Shown here: one piece after another, positions 11,101 to 23,100 of the stretch | How the letters are laid out: every line of letters starts with the position of its first letter | Position numbering within the stretch: the stretch's first letter is position 1 | Assembly: GCA_037013685.1 (NCBI GenBank) | Contig: CM072894.1 | Location: 18,470,949-18,534,948, forward strand | Origin: Acridotheres tristis | Lineage: Eukaryota; Chordata; Aves; Passeriformes; Sturnidae | Reading direction: 5' to 3' | DNA length: 64,000 nucleotides | Position numbers and translations under genes: made by a program | Notes under the pieces: model-generated | Database searches by the model: none | What the model saw: the letters and a program-made list of their open reading frames with translations, nothing else | What the model was told of the DNA's origin: nothing

Positions 11101-14100
11101 AGGATATTGCTGGCAGGGCAAGAAAGTTATTGGGGATAAACAGTGGCTGGTGGTCTAAACATATTCAAGTCAATTATGCACAGTTACACAGGAATTACAA
11201 TTCCCGTATTTTAAAATGATCTCCAGATTGCCCAAACCAAAAAGCCCCAACAAACTTAAACCAAAAAAAATCTACCTTTTATATATGTGGAAGAAAGTTA
11301 AAGGTGGATTAAATAGGTATATTGACTATGACCTATAGGTAGGACTTGTATCTCTATGAAGTAGACTATACACAAGCATTTGCTTTTCTAGAAATTAAAG
11401 TCTGTACCTTAGGTCCTGGTAGTCCAACTCCATCTGGGCCTTGTTCACCAGGAATCCCAGGGAGGCCTGGCAAGCCCTGAAATTGTGTGCACAGACAGAA
11501 CATAAATTTAATTTACAGCTATATTGACTAGATACATTTGTTGAAATTTATATGGTCGTATCTTGACTATATTGTCTCTTAATGGGACCACTGTGATCTA
11601 CAACTGGTTAAGCTTTACCCTGATATGCCAGAAGTAGTGTCAGTAGCATTTGCATGTGTGTTGCATGTCATGGAGGGGCTTGAATGTGTTTGAAGGTAGA
11701 GGAGTCTAATCTGGAGAGGCAGTTGCAAAAGCAACTCTTAATCACGTTGTACAAAAATATCAGAAAGTATTATAAATCAATTTCCAGTTTCCATGTTGAT
11801 ATTTGTTAATTTTTGTTCCTCAGTGTGGCAAATGCAAGCAGTTTTGCTGTTGTCTTTAGCACAGGCAAATGCAGGAATGTGTGATCCAAATCCCTGACTG
11901 TAGCCAGCAATCTCTGTGAGACATCCTCGCTGCACAGACAGGTAACTGCCAGGGCTGGTGGAGCATGCTCATGAGCTGACTGGATATGTGAGGCCAGCCT
12001 TGCACAATTGTGCAGGGAAGGGAGAGAGAAGAGCCCTTTCTCTTTTCATCCTTTTTGCAGGGATTGGCTATATCTACCAATAAAGGCTTCTGGAAACAGT
12101 AGTTCTGACTCTTTGTACACTAGTTGCTTTTGTAGTGGTTCTGGGATGTATGTGGACCCAGCTGCTTAGCCAGATTATATTTTCCTGTTTGGGAATAAAT
12201 TTTGTAGAGTTGTGCAGGAGACAGGACCCTAAATGAAGATTTTGAGGGAACTGATTGAAATATCAGTGATACTTTGGAAGAAAAGAAACTACTTGGAATA
12301 TGTTACAGTGTGAAATCAAGGGAAGTGGAGGACAGGGATGATCTTGGTGCTATTTCAGAGGGAGATTTCATTTTCTTCTGTGCTGAAGTGCATTTCCACC
12401 GTTGAGGAGTTTTAGGCTTTTTAGGCTTTTAGACCAGCAGATCTTTCCTAGCATGTCAGGCACGGAGGATAATCCCTTAGGCATAGCACTTATTTCTTCC
12501 TAGTTCACATAAAAGAAAAATCTATCAGCTTACGGGTGGGCCGGGATAACCATCTCCTTTTTGCCCAAAGGGTCCAGGGGGTCCTGGAAGGCCTTGGTCA
12601 CCCTGATGAAGGCAGGAAAAACAGCTGAATGAATGCCAGGACAATTGCTAGTAGGAAATTACTCATGAAAGTGAAATTGGCAAATACACTGTAATTTGAT
12701 TTTATCTGTCTGTTTATTGGCTAATGTATTTTACTGTGTAAATTATTATTTTAGGTAATTAATGTGAATTATATTTAATCCTGGACTAAACCAGTGACAT
12801 TTAATAGAGCTCATGATTTACAGGACTTTACACTCCTAAATCAATAATTTTAGTATTTTTCAAGAGCTCTGTTGGTTGTCATTTGTGGTCTACATATAAG
12901 AAGAAATTACAGTAGTTGTATTCCCCATATATTTATCATAATTTATTCTAGAATTCTATTTTCCTATAATGCTGTGGAACCTCATTAAATCTTCTGAGTA
13001 TAACAGGATCTTCCTGTGGGAAACGTACAGCTAAACTCCTTTCATGGATCCTCCAGTATCTTTCATGGATACTCCAGACAGCTGGAGTATCTCAGGAACA
13101 GATTTACCAAAAAAAAACCTCAGAGGACCTTAACCCTCCTAGCCACACTAGGGGGGTGCAGTGAGTTGCTCAGTTGCAACAGAATGGATGATCAAGATTT
13201 CATTTGTTCCTGTAGCTACTCAAATTACGGGCATTTAAAACAGTGGCAAGAGAAGGCCATGCAAAAAAAAATAAAATTAGACTGTAAAAAGCTTTACTCT
13301 GTATGGCTTTACACTGTATGGTTGTGTGTCTAAGAATTAAGCAAAAGCAGAACCACTAATGCTGACAAAGACAGCAACAAGTGAAGAATGTAGTCACAGA
13401 AACATACAGTATTGCCCAATTGAAAGAGCTTTGGGTGGCTCAAGGTTGAGGGAGAGAGACTTGCAACTCTGAGCAAAGGATATGCTTTCAGTTGATTAAT
13501 TCCTGTTAGATCCACATAAATGGGACAACATGAATTTCTCTAAATTAACTGAACTATACCAGAAAATTATGTGATTCCATCAGCATAATCTCTTCCTGAT
13601 GAAAATAAATGTAAAAATCTTGAAAACCACTGACTGATGAAAAAGGGATAGAGATTGTCACGTTTCTCATGCTGCTGTTACTCTGTTCAGTTCACTCGAA
13701 GAACAAGGGATTAGGGATGTATTCAATAGTACTGTCAAACTCACTAACAAAAAGAGGTGGGGGAGGGGCAGACAGGGTCCAGTATATTTGGAGAAACACA
13801 GGTTTATATGTCCTGAGTTTCTTGGACTTCAGACAAAATCTTTCTGAGAATGAAGAGTGGCTTATGAAAGTTGAAATCTAGGTACCACTGAGGCAGTACT
13901 AGAAAAGCAGTAGACAAAAACCATCAGAGATTAGCTACATAATCATGTTCTTCACTGTAACCCTGTGTCAAAGGTATGAATGAAGCAAAGGAGCCTGGCT
14001 GAGAAAAATTAACTGCTTGCTAATTAACACCTAGGCTGTTGTAAGCATGGTTAATAGGGTGTTCTCTCTGAATTCACTCCTTATCAGTTAGAAACAGTCA

Positions 14101-17100
14101 TTCTTCTCCTTGTTCTCTGCCATCTGAAAGCTGACAGTTCACAGACTCTGCGGGATTGACCATCCATGGTCTTCCAGCTCTGCAAATCCTTGTACTCTGC
14201 CAGAGCTGTAGGACTCACACATTAAGAACTGTGGAACATTTCTGTGGCCATCCTAAGAGATTTGTTGTTGCTTCATTGAAATTCTCCTGCCTTATTTTAC
14301 AGTTGTATCAGAAATTAGTTTAATAATTCAGCAGCTACCTTTGCCCCAGGAAGCCCAAAACCTGGTTCTCCAATTGGTCCAGCAAGACCAGGTAGCCCAA
14401 TGTCACCCTGCAATGAAGAAAATAAATCCTCTGGTTACATATCTTATTAAACCCCACAGGGTGTGGGTTTCCTTTATACAAATTCATATATAATGAACAT
14501 AACAGCTAGTTTTATGTATTGCTATTGCAAACATTAAACACCAAAAGCATAAATAAAAATGAAAGAATAAATAGAAAAAAATACAAAGAATAAACAGTAT
14601 TCTGTAGAAGTGTTTTGATATCCAAGGTTATTCAAAATAAAGAAATGAACAAAGGTAGGCCACACCTCAAGCTGCCATACAATTAATACCAGGGCACAGT
14701 GGTAACTAGACTGGATACAATCCACAACTCTGCTTATAGGAAGAAGACGTTTTAGTTGACCTCATAAGGCTGGAATTGTTTACACAAATATTAACATAGC
14801 CTACTTCAGTTTTCACCCAGGTTTTCTAAGCACTAGGAGATGGAATGTGGATGGTACCTTTGGTCCAGGCACAGATCTTCCAGGAGGGCCTGGCATTCCA
14901 AGACGTCCTGGTGCACCAGGCTCCCCCTGCAGTGAAGGTAGGAAAGAAAAAACAATGGATTTGTCTGAAAGTGAGCATGACCATTGCATACAACAATTTA
15001 CATTTAATTCCATGAAAATTCTATTAGAATTTCTAATAAGCTATTCTATGCAGAGATCAATCTATTTGGAGAACTGATAACAACCACATTCTGTATTCTC
15101 CATGGAAATGACATTCAGTCACTGAACAAACATGTTTTCAAAAGTCCCTTTCTTTTCTTTATTTAAGACTTGGTGCACCACATATCGTGCTCAAGACACT
15201 CTGCCCAGCTGTGTAGCTATACTGAAAGCATATGTACATTTCTGTTAGAGTAGATTTTTAAAAATGTCTCCTTCGGTGTACTTTTTAACCTCTTTTTCGT
15301 TTTTTGTGGAAATACTCTTGTGTGTATCAACAGCAAAAGAATAAGAAACTGGAGAAGAAACCTGGAGTAGCTCTTCTCTCATTTTCAGTAAGTACTGAGT
15401 ATTTTAACAGAAATTCCAAATCCATAAAAGAATATCAGTCATGAGTCAGTGTAAGGGAAAATTAAGTGCTATATTTATATGCTATACACCACACTATCTT
15501 CTCAAATATTTCAGTATAAAAATACCTTTACTTTTCCCAAACCAACAGGGAAGCAATATGGTAAATGCAAAGGTTTTTAAAAAACACTGCTAGATGTTTA
15601 TAGGGATCATGGTGATTCTTGCCAAGAGAAACCTTTGCTGAACTTTTTTGAAATGAATTATTTTTTTGTGAAGCAAGTTCATTCTGGAACAGTTGTTTCT
15701 GAGATCTGGAACAATGTACAGCTTTGGGAGACTATTTTACACATATAATGTAGTAATAAACTCACTTTAGCTCCAACAGGTCCAGGCACTCCTGTTGGTC
15801 CTGTTAATCCACGTATTCCTCTCTGTCCTTGATCTCCCTACAAAAATGGAAAAGACATATAACACATGCCAAATAATTTAAGAATATGTTAACCGAAATA
15901 AATTGTAAATGTCAGTGAAAGATAGCAAACTTCTATTTGTAGGTGGTGCACATGAGCTGTTCCTATTGCCTTCATTGTCAAGTCAGTTAATTCTGCTCAG
16001 GAACTGTCCAGTTTTAGATTTGTACAATTAAAACAACATAGATTTCATCAGAAATTAAATAAACCAGTTTACCACATGATACTGTGAGAAAAAGAAATCC
16101 AAGGGGAATCTTAAAGGTTGAATAATTGCAGCTGAAAAATAAGTTAAATAATTACATTAAAAATGATAGTAAGGAAAATAATCAAAACAGGAAACTATAA
16201 TTCACTTGCTAGTACTTTTTTTTTTTTTAATTTGAGGGCAAATAGAGCCAATCAATTGATCACAATCTGGTCTGATTGACCAGAAAAAGTAAGAACAGTG
16301 TAAAGTGCTAAAGGGAAAACTGCTGTTCAAGCAGATTACTAGGCTGTAATAATTACAAAATAATGAAACAACCTAAGTCTAGAATAATTTTGTTTTGTTA
16401 CTTATATTAGACAAAAAGAAAAAAGAAGTCTTTGACAGACCTATACCTGGAACATTACCAGTGACACCTTTAGTAAGAAATCCTCACCTTTTCCCCCTGT
16501 ATTCCAATCCCTGGAGAACCTTCAGGCCCTCTAAGACCAGGCAACCCTGGTTCACCCTTGAATAGAAAAATTAAAGGAGAGTTTGAGAGTACTGCGTGGA
16601 CAATGGTGAAAGACAAACTTGGTATTCCCTTGAATAAGTTCATTAAAACCATAGACCTTTTAGAATCAATGACAAAACTCCCACTGATGTCAGGTGTGTC
16701 CAGGGGTTTTTTCCCACACTCAGAAGCAAGCACTGTACAACTTCGTATGGAACGCGTGAAGTAGCACACCTTAGTGACAGCCGAACACTGAGTATATACT
16801 CAGTATATATGACATATATATATGAGTATATATGACGTTTCTAAATCGAAGAAAAAACACGGGCAGAAGGCCATGAAAGCTTGCCCATAGCCATTTCAGT
16901 GGTTTCTCTTCTGAGTTGCAGGGCATTTAATCAATTCCTAAAAAAGTATATTTGAAAGAGATTATTTTTTTGCTGAAAAAAATGTGGTACTTCACCCCTC
17001 GTTCATGAGCACTCTCTCTTTTAGGTTGTGTGTCAGCACAGGGAGAACAGTAGCAATGCTTGGGGTGAAGCAGATAGTTTGGAGAGAGAGATGAACCAAC

Positions 17101-20100
17101 CTTTTGTCCAGGGGCTCCATCTTCTCCTGGAAGACCAGGCAGACCTGCCAGTCCTGAAGGCCCTGGATCACCCTGATGTCAGTAAAAATTAAGTTCTTCT
17201 ATTAAATTCAGACCTGGTACTATTCCTTCTCTGAATTAAGGAAATCTATTTAATATTTTTTCCTAAACTTTAAATATATTTGTAGAAAAGATTTATGCAT
17301 ATGAACTGAAGTCTTGTCTTTTTTTATTAAGACAGTTCTCATTACTTGGCACTATCCTACTGTCTGATTGTTTTGAACTGTGCATTTTATCTGTGCAATC
17401 AAAATTATTAGCTGTTAATGATTCAACTTATTAAAAAATAATTTTTCATTATCATTGCATTAAGTGGCACCATTTGAATTAAGTATCAGATAGAACTGAC
17501 TGTGACACAATGATTGACATCTTGCTGATGAATATCAATGCAAATCAGTTAATGTCAGTGGAATTATCATGGCCCTATTTATGTAAGATTCAAGAGCCTG
17601 ACCTGGTTTTAGATGAAATGGGATAACTTGGGGTCAAATGAGTTCAATCAGAATTACTGTATTTGGTGAAATTAAAGAGAGAAATGGAATAACATATTTT
17701 CTTTTCCAGTCCCTGTCACAACTCCCTAACAAACAACAGCAAAGCCAGGACAACCCTGTGCCTTTCCACTGTCACAAAAGTACTTTTTCATCTATTCCTA
17801 TATTGTATGTTAATCTGGCTGCTAATGACATAGGGACTGGGTACTATCTTGGGCACTTCAGCACTAAGATAATCTGCTTACAGCTTCCTCTCCTCTTAGC
17901 AACTCAGTGTTCTTTCTGTCCACCAGCACAGCTCGTTTCTTGTATGAAGGTGTGAAGATATAACTGTGCTGTTTCCATCATATTCTGTGTGAGAAGGGAA
18001 GGAGCAGCACAGTAACCACTGTTCAGGGCATTTTTCACCTCTCTGGCTACAGCATAGCTTACACTTGGGACTGTGAGTTCTGGCAGCTGTTTAAAATTCT
18101 GGGTGGTTTTCTGGACAGAGCTCTAGGTGAGCTGTGTGCAATGACCTGAGCATGAGCCAGGCAGGTGAAAATTTCCAGTCACCATAAGTCTTACTACATT
18201 TTTACAGTACAGGGGTATTTAAAATGTTGCCATAACTGGAGGTTATTGAAAGTCTCTGTTAAAAATTCAAAATACTAAGAACCTAAATTTTATTTCTAAA
18301 TCTGTTTTTATGTGGCTTCAGAAAGGATACTCAGGAAATATAAATTTATAATCTAAATTAATAAATAGATTAAGTAATTCTTCTATTAACAATGTACCTT
18401 AGAACCAGGTTCTCCAATACCTCTTTCTCCTGGCACTCCAGTCTCTCCTGGCAAGCCTTGTTCGCCCTTAAACAGATATTAGTTTTTAACAGCATTATTA
18501 TGAAAAATATAAAAGCATATGCTTCATTACATTTGATCACAAAAATTGGGAATTCGCCACCTGTTTTGAGCTGTCACCAAAGAGCCTTTGGTGGAAATTA
18601 CTAATGTTGTAAATCTATACTTGTATGTCGCCAGGAATCTTTCCTGCCAAAGAGCTGATATTTCAGGAGCACATATGACATCCACAGACAATTAATTCTT
18701 TTTTTTTTTTACTTTTTAGCAGTGACAAACATTTTCCTGCACAATCACTTAAAATGTAAGAGGTGATACTTGGTGCTGCAAAATTCTTTACGTGTCATGG
18801 ACACTTGACCTACACCTCATTGACACTTGACTTACACCTCTAGTTCCTTTATACTGTGCTTTAATAGCCTTCAGTCATTCAGAACTTTGTCAGATCTTTC
18901 AGGAAATGACTTTAAATCTCTATTCCAAACACCTCTAGGGTGATGTCTTTCATTAACAGTTCTGTATTTTGCAAATCAGTTAAGGCCAAATTATTCTGAC
19001 AGTTTTTCTTCAGAGAAAGTAGTCTTCCTTACACCTTGGACCATTTTTAACGTCTAGATACAGTGGATACATAAATTCAACAATAGGTAGCAAAAGGTAG
19101 TGAGACAGTAAGTAGCAGAAGTTGCAAGGAAGGCAGTCATCTCTAATGCATCTATGTATATATTTTTCTGGAATGGAAACAGTACAGTGAGAATAAAAGA
19201 TAATATTGGAAATTGGGATGGTCCTCTCTTTCAAGTGCAACTACTTTTTCTAGCAGGTTTACTGCTCCTCCACGTGGTATGAAGAAAGCACAAGCTCAAG
19301 GCAGACAACCCTCTCAGTGGAAGTGTATCAGGCAAAGTGCAGCTCATTTAAAGCTTCTGTGTGAGTCAAGCAAAAACCTAAATAAATAGCCATGGCATTA
19401 GTTTACCAAGGCTTTTCAGTGGAGTAGGATCCACTATATGGTTTATAATATTAATATAGAAAATATTTTCCGGCATCTATGTCAATACTTACATTGGTGT
19501 TCAGCAATCCAGTTTAATTTGGATAAGTATAGTGACAGACCATTTCTTAATCATGAAACATAACAATAAAAACAGCATAGTAGCTTTTACTTCAGAAAAT
19601 TCCCTGACCTTTGGTCCAGGTATCCCCTGTCCTGGTAGCCCTCTAGAGCCAGGTGGTCCTTTTGGGCCTTCCACTCCCTGAGAAGAATAGTTAAATAATT
19701 ATTTAAAATAAAATAGTCTCTGTTACTATACACTGAAATATGGGGTGAGGGGAAGATTGTACCTTTTCTCCTTGAATTCCAATTCCAGGTAATCCAACTG
19801 ATCCTGGTAAACCCGGAGGACCACATTCACCCTGGCAAAGTATAGTTGCTTAGTTGTGTAAAGATACAGAAACAATCCAGGACAACTCCCGTGCTAGTCA
19901 CTACATGTTGACTTCACTTCTCTTTGAAGTCAATAAAGCTGGGGATCTGACCTTTTATCATTCATACATGCATTTATTCTCCACTGGTTCAGTTGCAAAC
20001 AACTTATAGTCTCTTTCTCTCTTTTTAAACCTTAACTTTCACACAGAATCAGATGCTTTTCCTAACATCTATTTTAATATGAGATGTTAAAATTGGTTGG

Positions 20101-23100
20101 GAGAATTTATTTGGCATAAATCTCAACTAAATACTACATTATCCAGTATATTTTATGGGTTCCTTGCCTCATTGTACCTTTTGTAGTGAGTATCAACCCT
20201 GTATTCCCTGTATTAGATTTATTTGCACTCCTTTCATCCCCTGGTGTATTTATTGCTCACCTTTTCACCTTTTATGCTGATGCCTGGAAGTCCACGAGGG
20301 CCCCTTGGTCCATCAAAGCCACGGTCTCCCTACATGAAAAGATAATAAGTTGTTAATTGTGGTGACACACAGCTGTTCTCTCTGAAGTAACTAGAGACAG
20401 TGTTTGCTCTGTCATCATGAAAACCAAATGAAAAGAACCAGAAAACTGCTCCTGGGTCGATGTTCCAGGATACCGAAGAGATTATCTTTTCAAAAGAGTT
20501 TGCCCTGCAATTTGAAATTGCTGAAGAAAGAGCTGAACAAGCTTCTTTTTTATCTTTCTGCCCACCTCAATTACTTAAGGTTCTGTTCTGCTTCTTCTCA
20601 AATCAATGGCAAAACTACAACTGATTCAAATGTCTGCAGGGCTTAGTATTGAGACTAACTAAAAAATGAATTCTGCTTATTTTTCTCATGGGTTAATCTC
20701 ATTAAAGTGCGGGTCAATCTCATTGAAGTGGGGTTATGAGGATCTGGCTCTCACTAAGCATTTGCCAGAATGAAGACCAGGTTGACTGTGTTGTAGAAAT
20801 CTATTTGTAAATGTCATTGTCTTTGTAAATGTTCATTTACAAACTGTGGTCTTGGGGAAAGTGCCGGTTACTAATTAAGGTACAAATACTGTGCTTTCCT
20901 GTACTTCTCTTAATAAAACACGTAATGGCTGATGTTAGATTGTATAAATTGTCAAAAATCACCTAAGATAACAAAATTACGCCCCAGACAGATATTTTCT
21001 ATCCTTAGTAAACAATTCCATCATTTTAACATTGACAGAAATACATTATGAGGATTTCTGTTTAAAATAACATTCTTTACTCCTGATGCTTTAGAATATC
21101 TGCCTTCATTATCCTTTTTACTAAACTATGAGCTTGTAGTAAAAAGTCAGGAAGAAAGCAACTGTAAAATTTGCTTAGATTAATAAATCACTTATTTAAA
21201 ATGTGTTTAAAATCAAAGAACTGACATGCTTGGCAGCCATAGATTGGATTAGAGATAAATATGGACTCTGTGGATACATGCTTGGCTCCAGGTCAGACTT
21301 GGCAGTAAAAAGTAGTACATTTTTTATAGAATGAACAGTTCCAATAATGCTGACAGATTTTCACTTTGATTATTTTATTCTGCCTATCCATCTCAACTGC
21401 TTAATAGTTTTGGTTAGATTATGCATTCATCTGTACTTGTTCCCACTGTGCCCTGTTGCTATGTTTTAGTTATTAGTTGTAGTGTTTCTTCCCACATGAA
21501 CTGGTATTTCAGTGGCAATTGAGTGATTTTGAAATGCATTTTCTCCAAATTGTATTTTTGTTAGTTTTCATTCATGAGACCTGCCAAGCAAATACAAGCC
21601 TCATCAACAATGAGGTTAAATAATTTATATAATTCATCATCATAAAATACACAGTGGATGTTTGAAGATATTATGTTGCTAGCACCGATTCAATTTCAAT
21701 CTGGCTGACAACAGCATTGTGCTAAGCAGAAATCCTAAGATTTTTAGTAAAGGGGAAGTTGGGCTCTGCATCTGTGCCCTTTTTTATTGTTTTCTCAAGC
21801 ACAATTGGTGCTCCCATAAAAATGAGCAAACTGTTTAGTTGCTCATTCAGTTCATGTACAAGCTGTGTCACTTCACTACTGTAACCAAAGGGTGAAGTGA
21901 CAACTCAGCTTAGGAAACTGGTTTTCAGTGGGCAGCAAAAGAATCTTCTAGTAAATCCATCCATGTAGGTACAACTACCACTGTTAACACCTTTCTTTTC
22001 CCACAAACGGAATTCAATCTTCTGCAAAATGTGTAAGCCAGTGGCTGAGGTATGTAAGAAGCTTAGAAGCTTGTCGTTATAGTGACAGCAAAGATCTCTC
22101 TGTATAAGGAGTAAGAAACGAACCCAAAACCAAAATGCTACATTTTTCATCTAGGAACCTTTTAATAGTATTTGATTTTAAGTCAAATGCTTGAGGCTAT
22201 TTTTAAATTATGGAATTCATTCCAGGCTTAGATCCCACAAATCAAGCATCAGGTAAATTAAATATTGGTTTTACAGGCCCCAAAGGCTAGCTGTGCCTAC
22301 AAGTCATGTTTGGACCAAGTGAATTCCATCAAAATACATTGAATTGTTTGATGGCAAATTTTAATATTAATTTACAAGGTACTTCTCAGATTCCTGTGTC
22401 TTCTATGTGGACTTGTTTTGGCATGCACTCATTTAATGGTGCTGCTCTGGTGTTAGAACCCTTTGACTGCTGTACCTTTGCTCCTGGAAGCCCTTCTCCT
22501 GGTGAACCTCTTTCTCCTTGAACACCTTGTGGTCCTTGAGGCCCCTGTTAACATAAGTTTAAAATGACCTAGAGTATGTATTAATCACTCAAATGAATAG
22601 CAGTGTGTTCTATGTCACTGCCTCTTATAAGCATGTCTTCAAATGCTGGTGTAGTTGTAATCTGTTACAAATAATACAGTAACACAGCATTCCCAGTGAA
22701 TAAGAGATGAGCATTCTGGCCTATAGCAGTAACAATACCCTTCAGGTTATGAAATTTCTATTCCTTACATTTTGGAAATCTTCACTCCCTAAATTTCCAT
22801 TTTACAAATTGTTGCTAATCCTTATTAATGTATCTGCATAATCACGAGGGACAGAACCAGATTAAAGCCCAAGCAAAGTAATGCTGAAAAAGACATAGCT
22901 GTAGAGAGATTTGCCTGTAATTGGCAGAGAGAATAAGAGCACACCTTCTCTTTTTGAAAGCAGATCTGATACAAGCACAAGGGGCAAATAACGAAAAAAA
23001 AAGCATGTCCAACACCTGTGCATACTGAGCCTGCTTCGCAGTGTTTTCTTGCATCTGTTTTTTGAGGGTTTTTTCTCAGATTTATTGCTTGAGGTTACAC

